The notes under the pieces are model-generated. The model did not search any database, had not been told where the DNA came from, and saw only the letters and a program-made list of their open reading frames with translations. DNA of 64,000 nucleotides. It comes from Stictocephala bisonia. Taxonomy: Eukaryota > Arthropoda > Insecta > Hemiptera > Membracidae. Positions 36,069 through 48,566 of the stretch are shown one piece after another (the stretch's first letter is position 1; each line of letters starts with the position of its first letter). The translations under genes and the position numbers were made by a program. Location: positions 916,001 to 980,000 of the forward strand of contig JAQJVL010000001.1 of NCBI GenBank assembly GCA_035578905.1, written 5' to 3'.

Positions 36069-36613
36069 CATTGAGAACATGACCTACTTCAGAGAACATT
36101 TCTCGTAAATTGAATTTTTCTTGTTTTTCAGGACAAATTTTGATATTCGAAACAAATGGCAAAAGATAAATGAATGAAATTTTCTGTGTATGATATCAGT
36201 TGTATAACCTACATTTTCGTGTAATTGTGTGTATTTAATTGTGTTATTTGATGTATGGTTATTTTTTAATAAAAAAATTTAATTTTTTCAATTTATAAAC
36301 AAGATTTTGTAATAGATTTAATTTGTAGCTACCGATTAAATACAAATATAATATGAAATGAATTTTTTTTGTCTTATTATTACACAACATTTGAACCAAG
36401 AACAATACGTTTGGACTTATGTTTCCCAAAGAATATCAATTTTAAAATAGAAAAAGATTACGTTTTCTATAAAAACGTATATATGTAAGATTATAAAAAT
36501 TTAGAAAACTTAAAAATTGCATATTTCCTCATCATTTAAACCTAATTATCATATAAAAGTATAAAAAGTAAGAGTTATAAGGAAATACAGAATTTTTTAC
36601 TTTTTAGTAGACA

Positions 36614-36654
36614 ATCCCCTCAAACTTTATCTAGGGAATAAAGTTTGAGGGGAT
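36614..36654. repeat. Perfect 17-bp inverted repeat with 7-nt loop
   Basis: ATCCCCTCAAACTTTAT (36614-36630) and its exact inverse ATAAAGTTTGAGGGGAT (36638-36654). It sits at the junction where LINE homology resumes. Confidence 0.88.
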
Positions 36655-37868
36655 CCCCCAGCAATTATTTTGGAACAGCAAAGACAGATATATCCATATT
36701 TGACCAGAATAGTAAAAATTCTTCAACCTAATGAAAAATTGAACATCTTTTAATGGTGTTAGGCTGATTACTAGGGAGGTAAAATATATCTCTCTGTTTT
36801 AAAAGTCACCTAAAGAAAACAACAGCTAAAGTGGGAACCAGAACTATTGTACACCTACTTGCTGGATCATCGTGGGGAGCCAACGCACAATTCATGCGCA
36901 CTACAGCTTTGTTCCAGTTACTTCTCTGCTGAATATTGTGCTCTCGTGTGGCGTAACAGTACACATGTATGAGAGGTCGTTATACAACTACATAAGGTGA
37001 TGTAGGCTATCAGCGATTCCTTCATTGCAACCCCTCTATCATGGCTTCCAGTGCTGTGCAATGAGTGCCAGCAATGGCTTCCAAATATAAACGGGCACAA
37101 AGAGGCAATAAACAGATAATTCAAAAAGAACCTATCGACCCCGAATCTCCATATTTTGCAACATTTCAAAAAACATGCAGGGTGACTTAACTTCAAAAAA
37201 CCATATCTCTGACTAGCTTCCTAGTTAAACCAACCGTCGTCTAAGTCTCACTGGTTGTTAACTTGGGATATTGTTTAGAGTCGAAATAAGATCATGGTAT
37301 CAGGCCCAGTGACCGTCATCTATGAAATGAACCATCCTCGTAAGGAATGGACTATGTTGTGTCACACCACTATGGTAGTACAATGTTAAATATTAGTGGA
37401 AAATGTAAAATCATTAGTAATTTTATTGTGGAGTCGAAAATCAAAACAGTGATAAAATAGTTTAATGATTGTCCATTGTGTTTTTTCCATGATTTTTAGC
37501 TGGTCCTCAATAAATTGAAGGAGAAGCTGTTGATTGGTTAAGAAACCTGGATTTGGCTCTTTGACTGGAGATCAATATTTAAACACTAAGACATAAGTAT
37601 TTTGTACTTAAGATTTCATTTAGCACATCTTCATAGCATTTATAGGTATGATGTACAACCATGTATACAAACCACTGTCTTTTCAAATCTTAACTTATGT
37701 TGATAATTATGACTTTCAGATACTTATATTACTAACCTTATGTAATATTTAGGAATATGAACTTATTATATATTGATTATGTAAGAAAAATATGTACTAT
37801 AGAATTCAGCTTCACTTCCTTTCCTAAAACTTAGCGGTTCTTCCATTCCTATGTTTTACTTATTTTTT

Positions 37869-38299
37869 GAAGTTATACTTCTTTGCGCACGTTAGACACT
37901 TTGGGATGGGATGTTGGTCGAGAAACCGCGTCACGCTGAAAAGTAAGAACAAATTTTTAAGAACTATCGATTAATCGATTGTACGTTTTTGAAGTTATAC
38001 TTCTTTGCGCCCGTTAGACACTTTGGGATGGGATGTTGGTCGAGAAACCGAGTCACGCTGAAAAGTAAGAACAAATTTTTAAGAACTATCGATTAATCGA
38101 TTGTTAATCGAAGAAATTTAATCGAAGAAATTACTGATAATGATAATATAGGTGTATAATATAATAATGAAGTCACGTATAATATATTGAAGATAAATAT
38201 ATTGAATAATATTGAAAAATGTCTTATATTTCATTTATATATCCTGTCTGTTTGTGTGCGTGAGTGGGTGTATGAGAATGGCCAAAGAAGTATAACTTC
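37869..38299. mobile_element. Candidate MITE with internal 122-bp tandem duplication
   Basis: GAAGTTATACTTCTTTG at 37869-37885 is repeated in inverse at 38283-38299 (17/17). Within it, a 122-bp unit (37869-37990) is duplicated as 37991-38104 with about two differences. Both copies carry ATCGATTAATCGATTGT. Because GAAGTTATACTTC is itself nearly palindromic, the inverted-end reading is less certain than the tandem duplication. Confidence 0.6.
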
Positions 38300-39165
38300 C
38301 ACCGTGTGGTCCGACGCACATCTAATTTTTATCTTACAATTAGATTTTTTATAGTTTTATAGTATAATTTTAACATACTCAATACTACTGCTGAACATGT
38401 ATTTAAAAGATTAGCCACGATTACCTTGTTACCCCCTTTTATTAGTTTATATGACTATAATAAAACTGTTTCATATATGTATTGTACATAAATAATTTTC
38501 AGCTCAAAAACCTTATACTTCCTATCAAAATGTTTCTTGTTTACGTACGAAACTAGTACCTGTATCATCATTCATCATGAATACCTCGTGCAGTTTACCA
38601 TTCTAGATATTTGATCACCCACCGTCTCTGCTTGGTGTTCGTAAAATATTCTCTCTGAAAATATCAAAATAATATATATGTATACACGCTTTGGAGGAAT
38701 GTCAAGGACCTGTTGCTGCTAGACCTGTTGTTAGGTGTCATGTGTAAAATTTATGGCTTAAATGTTGCTAATCAAGTAATTTTAATATTCCAATATACGT
38801 AAAATATTAATAGTATTCTTGTGTAGAAACATGAATTGCATCTTATCATAAAGATTATTTATAAAATGGAGTATTTTGTATATAATATGGAGTATTTTGT
38901 ATTTAAAATTAATGAATTTAAGAATTAATTTTAATGTAAAACTGCTAATTTGGTAAAAAGTCTGCTTGAGATTCCATAAAGTACTGAACCTTTAATTTCA
39001 ACCTTAAAGAGTATATATAGTTTTATATAATCTCTAAATATAAAATACAAATAGTAATATTTATATACACATTTATTACTTATGACATTTAAAACCAGCC
39101 ACCAAACTAAAATGTCGAGGCATAGAAATTAAAACTAACGAAATTACCAATATCTAAATTCTAAA
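38300..39165. other. Non-coding spacer
   Basis: AT-rich. A short direct repeat (GGAGTATTTTGTAT) lies at 38867-38902. Nothing else is recognisable. Confidence 0.45.
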
Positions 39166-39169
39166 TAAA

Positions 39170-41060
39170 TCTAAAGTAAAAATACTTGTGCCTTTGTGTT
39201 AAAATATTGAACTCCAACCAAAGAGTTCAATTCAGATTTCGTAGCCGTTCAACAGCTGCTTCTTCGAATGCATGAAAAACAAGTAATCCCACATGGAAAA
39301 ATGTAATGGACACTCATTAAACTCTTTCTGATCAATAGTTTGAACTTAGACTCTACAATCACATGACTGATCATATGTCAATCCATACTTATTATTCCAG
39401 TAGTTGCATCTTGCCGTGCCCGTGTTAAAGTGACTCAACATAGTAAATCCCTTATGAGGAAGACTCATTCCACCGATGACGTTCATGTGGTCTGATAGTA
39501 GAATCTTGTTTAGATCGTAAACATATCCAAGTGTTAACTGTTTTTTACCATTTACCGTTTTAACCGTGTTAACAACTTAACCCGTTTAGGCTTCAAATGT
39601 TCTAAGCGCTTCTTCCTAATGACTACCCACGACATATTCACTTTTTCTTCTGGACAAAGTTAACCATCAGCTTGATTTTATAAATAGTTCTGTTTACAAA
39701 CTGTAAAAAAACTTTAATCAAGATGGGATGTTTAATTCAATTAACGGTCATGTATTAGCCCAGGAAAATCCTCATGAAATTCACCCTCGAAATAAGCAGC
39801 GTCGCTTCAGTATCAATGTTTGAGCTGGAATAGATGAATGTGGGTCACAACTTTAGCATTAGCCCAGTTGGGTTTAAGCAAACATTAGGTTTAGATTAAC
39901 CTGGAAGGCAATCGAAGAGAAGTGCGCGTTTTGAGATATCTTTCGAAATGGGGAGATTCGTAGTCGATAGAGACTTTTTATTTCTCTGAAAAGTGCGTTT
40001 TTGTGTCTTACATCCGTAGAAGCTATGTTGAGGGCACCACTGATCAACTTATTTAGTTTTATATTGACCTCTTGTACATGTGAAATGTTACGCTACACGG
40101 GAGCACAATATTCACAGTGAAGTAAACCCGGAACAAAGCTGTAGAACACATGACTTGCACGTTCGCTAGTAACAATGATCCAGAAAGCTCCTACACAATG
40201 TTGGTTTTGGTTCTCACTTTAGCTGCTGTTTTCTTTTGGTAACTTTTAAAACAGAGAGATATATCCAAACTTATTCCCAAGCACTGTGGATGCTCATTGT
40301 GTTTCAGCCTAGGAACATCGAAAAAGATGTACAATATTTCATGGGCTAGTCTATTACTCAGATGAGAGCGGTTACTTGGGATGCCTTTGTTGGATTAGAC
40401 TTTAGCTTCCAGATTCCAAAATAATTATTGACAGTAGCTAGATAAAGTGTAAGTGGTCCCTCTGTTTTTCTTGTATCCTAGAGCTGATTGGTGAGAGCAA
40501 TATCATCTACATATATGAATGTTCAAGTCTGCATGGTGAGAGTCTCGGCAGTTTATAATTTGAATAAAAAGGAGAAAAAAATATCTTTGTGGTAATCCAT
40601 CATTCATGTGCCTAACAGAACTTCTCTATGACCCACACTCAATATCATTAAACTGTTTTTGAGGTTGGAATGAAGAATTCAAGACGTCATAGATGAAGCT
40701 GTAAAATATGAATAACAGTTCCTTTCTCCAGACTGTATCATATGCTGCTGAGTGGTCTAGAAATGCCGGCGGCACTGTCTTTTTCTTTTATAACCATTTC
40801 TAAATTAAAGATCTCATATAAATTATCTGGTCACAGGGATGCTCTCATTGAGATTGAGGTGATCTCATTTTGTAAATCAGCCTCTCCAACAACTTGTAGC
40901 AGACACTAAAAGAGATATAGGGTGGAAGCTTACGGCTCGTTCTTGTTCATTTTGGCGTCAAAACAGCTATTATTTAAGATCTGTTGAAAGCTTTTGGCGT
41001 ATCACTACTTGGTAATATGGCATTGAAGATTATAATGGAATATATATCCAAAATATCCTT
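39170..41060 (-). pseudogene. Decayed LINE of the second family, minus-strand copy
   Basis: Read from 41060 downwards: the YKLLERLIYKM-like entry block, LDHSAAYDTVWRKELLF (the A/LIDLSAAYDTVW block with the catalytic Asp region), INDGLPQ-like and LLFxIYI-like segments, LGISLDISLCFKSYQKKTAA, KVRTKTNIV, then IASTDVRHKNALFREIKSLY. The C-terminal region at 39240-39560 contains NTGTARCNYW and CDC, the zinc-knuckle-like end seen in several LINE clades. Many stops and frameshifts. Nucleotide blocks such as TATATCTCTCTGTTTTAAAA and GCTAAAGTG-GAACCA are shared with 36780-36845, confirming the same family. Confidence 0.65.
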
Positions 41061-41064
41061 TAGC

Positions 41065-42475
41065 TCATAGTATACTATCTTTGTTTAATTATAGTATACT
41101 ATTTATTATTATAACATGAATATAAAACATTTAATTATATGCTTTCAAAATGAATAGATTTATGCAAATCCCACTGATTGTTGACTCATGCAAATTCAAT
41201 CATTGCACTTTTTTACTAAAACCTTTACTGAATAGGTTCTGGTGTAGCAGGTGTTGCACCTTCAGCAGGCAAGTGGCTTTGAGTAAACAATATGGTTCTT
41301 AGAAGTGGGTTCCAGAAAAACGAGTAGCGTCGTTCATTTAAGTGAAATACACTTCTTTAGTCTATTTAAAACAAAATAAAGGAAATAAAATGAATGTACT
41401 CATTTCTTAGATATCCAGCCTTACTAAGCTACCTGTCGTAAAGTTATGATACAAAGATTTTCGTGAACCCTAAAAATAATTTAAAAATACATTTTTTACG
41501 TCTCATTATTTAACTGACGCAAAGAAAGAATATATTTATTTATATTACTAACATGAAACTAATTTATGGCAAACAAAAACAAACGTTACTTTGCAATTAT
41601 GCTAGAGTAGATCTTTGAGGCATGGGGTTGAAGGAGCATGCGGTCCTGCTCCTCCAGACAGGACAGTGGAGCTGTCTTATTGCATTGACTTTGATAAGGT
41701 AAAATACTGTTTTGATCTCATTCACTAGACAAGTGTGCACTGCTAGCCTGATGGGACTACAGCTGTTGATGAATTCATAAATATTTTACAGAACACATCA
41801 AATTATAATATGATTTTATATACATAAATAGTAAAAAGAACCATGAATTAGTGATTCAGTGAATACAAGAATTAGCATAAGACATTTGTTTTTAAAGAAA
41901 TTTAAAGTAATGTTTTAAATAGTAAATATAGGAATAGTTACATTAAGTTTCAAAGCAAAACAATTGGAGACTTAATAAATAAAACAAATTATAAAAATAA
42001 TACTATTTAGATATTAAGTGTATGTATAAATAATTCTAAGGCTGAATTGCAAGTTCTAAGAGAAATTACAGGACCAACGACTTCTAACAAATCAGTATGT
42101 CTATAAATTATTGGAAATATTATTAGTCATCCTGTAATTATTTCAAGTGAAATAATTTTTTTTTAATTTTTTAAGTTTTGCAAATTGTAACAGTAATCAT
42201 CAGAATTTTTACAACATGGATCTTAATATTTTTTTTTTTTTTTTAAGTAACAAACTGATACTCACCCAATTTCAGCCTTTTCTTCTGCATGATATAAGTA
42301 AAAATATATTTCTTAGAAAATAGCACTACCCTTGGATAATATTGTATAAGCTCATATTTTATATTATATTGCTCAAAACATATTAACAGTGCTCAATCAT
42401 ACTATAAATTTCTCTTTTTAAACTAGCATCTTTCTAATGCAGCTAAAACGAGCAGCTGTAATAAGAATACACGAA
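41065..42475. other. Spacer, mostly AT-rich, with one GC-richer patch
   Basis: A GC-richer patch at about 41625-41770 is unexplained. One frame reads VELSYCIDFDKVKYCFDLIH, which weakly recalls the LDFxKAFDxVxH block of reverse transcriptases, but the match is too poor to call. A T-run is present at about 42229-42244. Confidence 0.35.
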
Positions 42476-42479
42476 AGAA

Positions 42480-43880
42480 CAACTCTTGGGCCTTTAGTGG
42501 GAGTTTTATGCCCGTATCATTAGTATCATCTTTATCAACAGTCTTTGACAAGTTATGGAAAACAGTCTTAAAAAATATCTCGATTAGATTAGATTCTTTA
42601 GTGAAATTTAGTTTTGGTCCAGGGAAATTAAAATGACTGAAACAGCCATATTAAAATTAAGAAAATTATTTGACACAAATAATGTTGCAGGCCTTTCTTT
42701 TAGATTTTAACACAGTTTTTGATAGTATAAACCATGAAAGATTGTCAAGAGAGCTGTTTTAATGTGGCCTCAGTAAGTAAAGTAGAATATCTTTATGAGC
42801 ATACGTTTTCTCAATTGAACATTTAGAAGATTTGGTACAATCTTGTATGGTGTGCTACAGGATACTGTCTTAGGCCCAATTATTTTCCTTTTATATATAA
42901 GTGATCTTTTTAATGTGAAATTTGGTTAAAGCATCACGTCTTTTGCAAACGACACAGCATAATTTATGCTCAAAATTACATTGATGCCATAGAAATAGCC
43001 ATAGGTAAGGAAGGACATATGCGCTTTACAATGGGGGTTTTTTGAAAATAGTATGTCTCTAAGTCCAGAAAAAACGTTACATGATTTTTTCATTGAGAAA
43101 GGCTGTAACATTTTCAAATTCAATAGTATATAAGTGTTTAAATTGTCTGTGTAGCAATTTAATTTGTAAAAATAAATGTGCTACAATTCCCGAAGTAACA
43201 GAGGTCAAATATTTCGCTATATAACTGAAAAGTGAATGTTTTTGGAAGATAAAAATAAGGTACTTACAAATTGAATGTATACGTCCAGTAAAATTATACG
43301 AGTATGTCTTTGTATTTTGCTTTAGATTTAGTGAGTGAGCAGTAAGATTGATTGCGCTATTTTAATTTAGGGTGGGGCGTATACAATTAAAATCAATAAT
43401 TGTGTTGCAGAATCACTTCTCAAGAATTTTGTCAGTTGTAGATCAAGTAAAATTTCAGTCCTCTCGTTCTTTTCTTTCAAAGACAAAAAAAAAAAAAAAA
43501 TAATAATAATAATAATAAAAATGCAATTAACCGTGCTTCTATTGTTGATTAGTTTCGTGTATTATACTGTACATTATTGAATATACATAAATAATTTTAT
43601 TATTGTTAATAGAGCGCTTAGTGGTGAAATATCGAAAATTTTTCAGAATATCCAGCCCCGTTATGACAAAGCAGCCAAGTTATTAACTGGGATAGATAAT
43701 GACTCGGCAACGTGTGTCAGGAATATTGATGAAAGTTCATCTATACTGACTACTGAAAGTTGTCCATGTTTATAGTTAAACTGTATATCTCTTTGTCTGG
43801 ATGATGCAAAAAGGATGAATATATATATATTTCAATTAAAATGGAATATCTTGATTATGACTCAGCAGTATAACAAATGG
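42480..43880 (+). pseudogene. Decayed LINE reverse transcriptase
   Basis: In order on the plus strand: PVSLVSSLSTVFDKLW (the YRPVSxLxxxSKxFEK block), FLLDFNTVFDSINHERLSRE (the LLDFSKAFDSVNHxxLL block with the catalytic Asp retained), CYRILS-AQLFSFYISDLF-like sequence (the PQGSxLGPxxFLLYxxDL block, frameshifted) and SFANDTA in place of the YADDT box. Later come SLSPEKT, EVTEVKYFAI (VKYLGI block) and a C-terminal segment near 43600-43790. Stops and shifts occur throughout. It differs from both families above, being closer to vertebrate/insect CR1/Jockey-type patterns. It is inactive. Confidence 0.6.
43486..43518. repeat. A-run followed by (TAA)n
   Basis: A run of A followed by TAATAATAATAATAATAA. 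It lies inside the decayed LINE and may be a later slippage product. Confidence 0.85.
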
Positions 43881-45565
43881 TGTAGTGAATTAATTTTCTT
43901 TTAAATATTTATTTAAATATGACTGAACACGAAAAAATGTTGATTAAACGTGAGTCATTTTAACTAACCTAATTTTAACTACTCTGTAGTTACCTGCAAA
44001 GTTAGATAACGAATAATATGATGGAATCTATATAAACTAACCAAACGTAACTCAACCATAAAAAAAAGCTTTTCAAACAAAATTTTCAAAATATTGTCTT
44101 CTATTAGCCTTCTGGACCAAGGTTACAGGCTTGGAATTATTTTTGTTTCAATATAAAATTGTCTAAGCTAACAGAAAATCAGTATGAGTTATTACTTAAG
44201 AAAATATTTCACATAAAAATTTTCTAGGTTTTTAATAATTACAAAATATCTGTGATACATACGTTTTTACACTGCAATTCTTTCCTGATTTTAAACTATA
44301 ACATCGATACATATGTTGACTATGAACAGGACATTCTTTTCAAATCGTGTTCGATTTTATAGCTTAATGGCTTCTCCAAACACCCTAATTACTTGTCTAT
44401 AGGCAGTTTTAAGTTAATATTTTGTGTGTTGAAACATGAACGAGATATGCTGTTTGAAAAAAGTTTAAATGAAAATAAGACAGATTGAAATAATACATTT
44501 AATAAATTTTGTGATTCCAAATTTATAATATGTAACGGTTTAGAGTTGTGTAATTTATGGAGAAAAATATTCATATTTGATGAAAAGATAGCAATGAATC
44601 TATACGTAATTCACATTTAGTTTCAAAACGAATCATTTGGGATAGATATAAAACTTATTACGTTTTCAAATGAAAAATGAAAACTCTATAAGATATTGTA
44701 AGAAGATTTTTGGCCTTGTAGGAGTTTATTTTAGACAGTAGTAATTTCTTCTAAACTGTGATAAACATCTCAGTAATACCACAACACCACTTGGAAGATC
44801 AGTGCCTTGTTCCTAGGTCCGTGTTAGAAGGTCCACGTCATATTTTAAAGTAATTTTCTACTTAAGTGATCGCACGCTACGAGCCACAAGTTTTTCCTAT
44901 TGTACAGACAACAAACAAAATACAAGCAACTTAATGTAGTGATGTTGAATAATGTGTAGCAATCGTAAATTATAAGTGTATTAACATTTTTGCACTGACA
45001 TCAAATTAAAACCTTGTTCAGACATAAAAATCTTATGAAGCATTTACTCGCCATTTTTCTTCTTCCAACTTCGGCTTCAGTCATCTAAGTGAACTGTCTC
45101 GCAGTCGTACGTCTTACTCTCGTTGAAGTGCAAAATTCCTGTGCAAAATAAATAAGGGAAATATACATAATACGTAGTAAACAAATTACGTGCTAATACA
45201 ATGGTTGCTATGGAAAGAAACCATTACAGTATGATAACCTAAATGAAGGTTATAAAATAGCCACAGTAAAATTTATACATACAGTGGCGATGCTCAGCTG
45301 TTTTACTTGCAAACAAGCTGCTAGTGAACCTAGTGGTGAGGTAACATATAACCGTTGGCACAGTGATCAGTTGTTGTAGCACAAGTGATTATTGTTTGAG
45401 TCAGAAGTGGTGTTACAAGACTTCATTAATATAAGTCTGTGAAACCACCACTACGAGTGCTAGCATCGACCCAATTGCATTTTTCACGAAAGAAAGCTTC
45501 CTTACTGTGTACATTATACTGTGATATAGCAGTACTTTCACCATTTTCAAAACAGTACATATACC
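43881..45565. other. Non-coding spacer
   Basis: AT-rich, no recognisable element. Short reverse frames (44389-44574 and others) show no motif. Confidence 0.45.
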
Positions 45566-45570
45566 ATATC

Positions 45571-45735
45571 TGGTGTAGTGGCTCAGTGTCTTAGGCTTCG
45601 GAATGCGGAGGGCAACGTCCAAGGTTCGAATCCCCACTGAACCAACTTCTTCACTTAGTTCTTCACTCGTTGAATAAAGTTAACGCCCAGGCCTGTAGGC
45701 CCATCTGAACTAACGAGTCAAGTATTTATTTTAAA
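45571..45735 (+). mobile_element. tRNA-derived SINE, group A
   Basis: TGGTGTAGTGGCTCAGTG head and perfect B box GGTTCGAATCC (45623-45633), then GAATAAAGTTAACGCCCAGG and CCTGTAGGCCCATC, matching the copy at 15571. The reverse-strand open frame that crosses it is incidental. Confidence 0.78.
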
Positions 45736-47597
45736 ACAAATGTTTACACTATTCTAGTAAAATAGATGATATATAAAGTATGAAATTTAGTTTATTGAAT
45801 ATAAAATCTGAAATATCATATTGATTAAAATAGTATTGTATCTTTTAAAACTTTTTAATTTATTAGTCAGTGTGTTGTTTTGTGAAAGTTAGTGTAATAT
45901 CTTTTAAAATACAGAAATAAACACCTTACATGTACAAACAATAAGAAAATGTATTCCTTTTGTGTAAGAAAAAAAATTATTATACTAATACGGAAAAAAT
46001 TCGTTTTTATAATTGATTTTACTTATTTATATATAAGTACTGTTATTTATTAGTACTTATAACTATAGTACTGAATGCTTTTTTTGGTAATAAAAAAAAT
46101 AAAAAATCAAGTTTATAGGTAGAGTAGATCCGATAGTGATAACAAAGATGGAGTCCTAGTCACCAGCGTATACCTTAATTTGACCTCTCATGTGGTCAAC
46201 CTACAAAATGCGGTTCGTCTTTATGAGTATAAATGGACCACATAAGTATAAACCACATGACTATAAATGAACAAACCTTACATTTGTACTTTTGGAATTA
46301 TTTCCTACTTTTTAAAAAGTTTATAAATGACTAATTATTACATTTTGCTGTATTTTCTGTACCAAAAAGTTGGTACAGTTTTTGTAAAAAAGTAGATTAT
46401 ATTTATATAAATAAATATAAATGCTTAGTATTAGTTTATTCAAGCATTGCATTTATGAACGTAAGAGTTAAAAAAAAAGAAAAAAAGAACTACGTTATAA
46501 TTCACATCAATAACTACATTTGAGTTTAAGAAAGGTTTTGTGCACTTGTTTATACAAATTGGTTAAATTTCTGAGCGTTGCAGAATATCTTAAATGTGAT
46601 AAATTTCTAGTTTAGTCAAAACCTTTTTTGTAATGAATTGTTGCGACTATATTTTAGCTGCCAAGCCCCTTATACCTAACCATATACGTTAAATGGTGAT
46701 ATTTTTGTTTTTTTATGCATATATAGAGTTTATATGTATACCTTTTTTAGAAAAAAGTCAGTGCCGAATGGGAAACGATATACCAAATCGATTGGTACTA
46801 TTATCAGGCCAATATTCCAATCACAACTACGTTTTGTTCGACAAAGAGTCGTAGCACTCAGCCAATCAAATAAACATTTTCCCCCTCACATATCTCAGTA
46901 GATTTTTATTCCTAGGATAAACAGATAAGTAGCATTCTTAAACATTTTAAAAGTTGTGATTTTTAACGACTGGTGATTTTTAATAAAATATGGATAAAAA
47001 AGTTGGTACTTCAATCCATGCAATAAATGGATTTGAAGTACCCACTGTTTTATCCATCTTTTATTTGACATATTAAACTATGTAAATTAAAAGATGAATT
47101 ATATTTTAATCGTTATTGGAGCTGATCTTATAGCAAAATTATTGAAAATATAGACTTAAACCTAGTATCCGAACATAAAAATTCATTATCATAATTTTGA
47201 ATACAATGTATGAGAAACATTTGAAATTACCGTATACTAATCTGTTATCTAACAAACACTGGAAATTGCTGGCGTTCAATTTAAATTTATCAAGGTAATT
47301 TTATGATTGTTATTCTATATTGCAATAGTCACTCACTCACAATCAGTTACTGTTCCAAATTTATAATCACAATCATTCGTACTTTTATCATATTAATTAA
47401 ATATAGCATGATTATTTTTGTATATATACTCTGTACATAATGACTTTGTATACAGCCCAGCAATTTATTGAATCATTAGTTGGGGAGTAGCTTACAACGA
47501 TACAATTAATCCAATAAGTTAATCAAATTATATTTTACAATAAATATTTTCTAAATTGAGAATTTCAATCCATTAGGAATTTCACTCAATTACCAAC
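45736..47597. other. Spacer with a small hairpin
   Basis: AT-rich. A hairpin at about 47005-47042 pairs GGTACTTCAATCCAT with ATGGATTTGAAGTACC with one bulge. Nothing else recognisable. Confidence 0.45.
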
Positions 47598-47855
47598 TGA
47601 GCCGGTGGCCGAGCAAGACTTTGAGCTTGGGTTAGAGATAGCGCTGGTTCACATCCGGCCTGGACTGGAAGATTTATCAGTAATATTCACCTTGTACTGT
47701 ACAGGTTTGCCCCCTTACTCTGTCTAAATAAGTTCCTCGCACAGATCAATAGTCTATGAGGAATGGGTAAAGTAAAGTTAAGAAGGGGAGGATCACCCTC
47801 TCCTTAAAAAAAATAAAATAAATAATACATAAAGTAAATAGAATTACTAATACAC
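47598..47855 (+). mobile_element. tRNA-derived SINE, group C, best copy
   Basis: GAGCCGGTGGCCGAGCAAG resembles a class II (Leu/Ser-like) tRNA 5' half. AGAGATAGCGC and a B-box-like GGTTCACATCC follow, then a body with TTCACCTTGTACTGTACAGG and a tail CCTTAAAAAAAATAAAATAA. The ordered match to 3839-3958 defines the family. Confidence 0.65.
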
Positions 47856-48480
47856 AATTATAACAAATATTTAGTGTATACTTCAAAATAAATAATTTAA
47901 TTAATTAATTACCATGTGTAAAAAATATAAATAAATAAATAAAATAAAATAAAAACGTTATTAAAGATAAGGCCAATATATTTAATATATCGTTTAAAAC
48001 TCTTAAATGATCTAGTAATCTAAAAAATATTAACTGGAATCAGAAATATTATTAAGTAAGCTTTTGCAATTTATCTATTACATCGGATACTTCAAGTACA
48101 GTCCGATCAAGATTCATATGGTTTGAATAATGTATTTTGTTAGTTATTATTAATTTTAATTCAATTTGCCTTTCAGACATAGATACTACCTAACTATATT
48201 TTGTGGGTGAAAAATTAATGTACATTTATACATATTTTTTTAAATGTGATAATACTAGTAATAACTATAAATGTCATATATGTTGTAGTTAATTAAACAA
48301 ACTATACAAAAGAAAATAACTCTTTGTTTTAACCTTTATTTCTAACTGTATAAATTAATAATTTAATGACAATAATACGCATACTCAATCAATACAGTAA
48401 ACATATGAATTAATCTGTCAATTGTCAGTTTGTTGATCAATTGTATCATTGTGAATTGTTAGTAACTTTTATTTTTATTC
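47856..48480. other. Intron sequence upstream of the bru3 exon
   Basis: AT-rich, no element recognised. The polypyrimidine section AACTTTTATTTTTATTCCAG directly precedes the exon. Confidence 0.5.
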
Positions 48481-48483
48481 CAG

Positions 48484-48566
48484 GCTGTGCTTTCCTGACG
48501 TACTTCAGTAGAGATAGTGCCACCCTGGCCCAGCATGCACTGCATGAAAAACGCACATTACCAGGG
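48484..48566 (+). CDS. bru3: CELF/Bruno-3-like RNA-binding protein, one internal RRM1 exon
   Basis: The only host exon I can support. The acceptor TTTTTATTCCAG ends at 48483 and the donor GTAAGA starts at 48567. The 83-bp exon enters after one base of a Gly codon and reads [20 protein letters not shown] followed by HEKRTLPG, ending in phase 0. This matches the RNP1-containing half of RRM1 in CELF proteins: GCAFLTY is the RNP1 core of the CELF3-6/Bruno-3 group, whereas CELF1/2, Bru1 and Bru2 have a GCCFVT-type core. The family binds GU-rich RNA to control splicing, decay and translation. The next exon should begin with Met (LPGM-NRPIQVK-type junction), which I did not find here. The flanking introns therefore exceed 48 kb upstream and 15 kb downstream within this window, unless short exons were missed. 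Confidence 0.85.

Larger units (their letters stand above)
35240..37610 (+). pseudogene. Decayed LINE of a second family, split by an insertion
   Basis: 35240-35730 has AVLKQGKEPKRAEHNCPIAL (the AVLKPGKxPxxxxSYRPISL block), LLNRLVSDLI and, after a deletion, LNGLPQGPVLTSILFNVYTV and RKFIYAVDIDLLNLHQD, where YADD has become YAVD. 36640-37200 continues with CFKSHLKKTTAKVGTRTIVH, LLAGSSWGANAQFMRTTAL and the thumb region. 37270-37580 carries the C-terminus (EAVDWLRNLDLAL-like sequence read from GAAGCTGTTGATTGGTTAAG). The middle (35735-36630) is unrelated AT-rich sequence with two hairpins, probably inserted or replaced. It resembles the minus-strand copy at 39170-41060 throughout. Confidence 0.7.

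Noticed and set aside
41625..41770. RT-like segment reading IDFDKVKYCFDLIH
   Set aside because: Only one weak block, with no other RT motifs in order.
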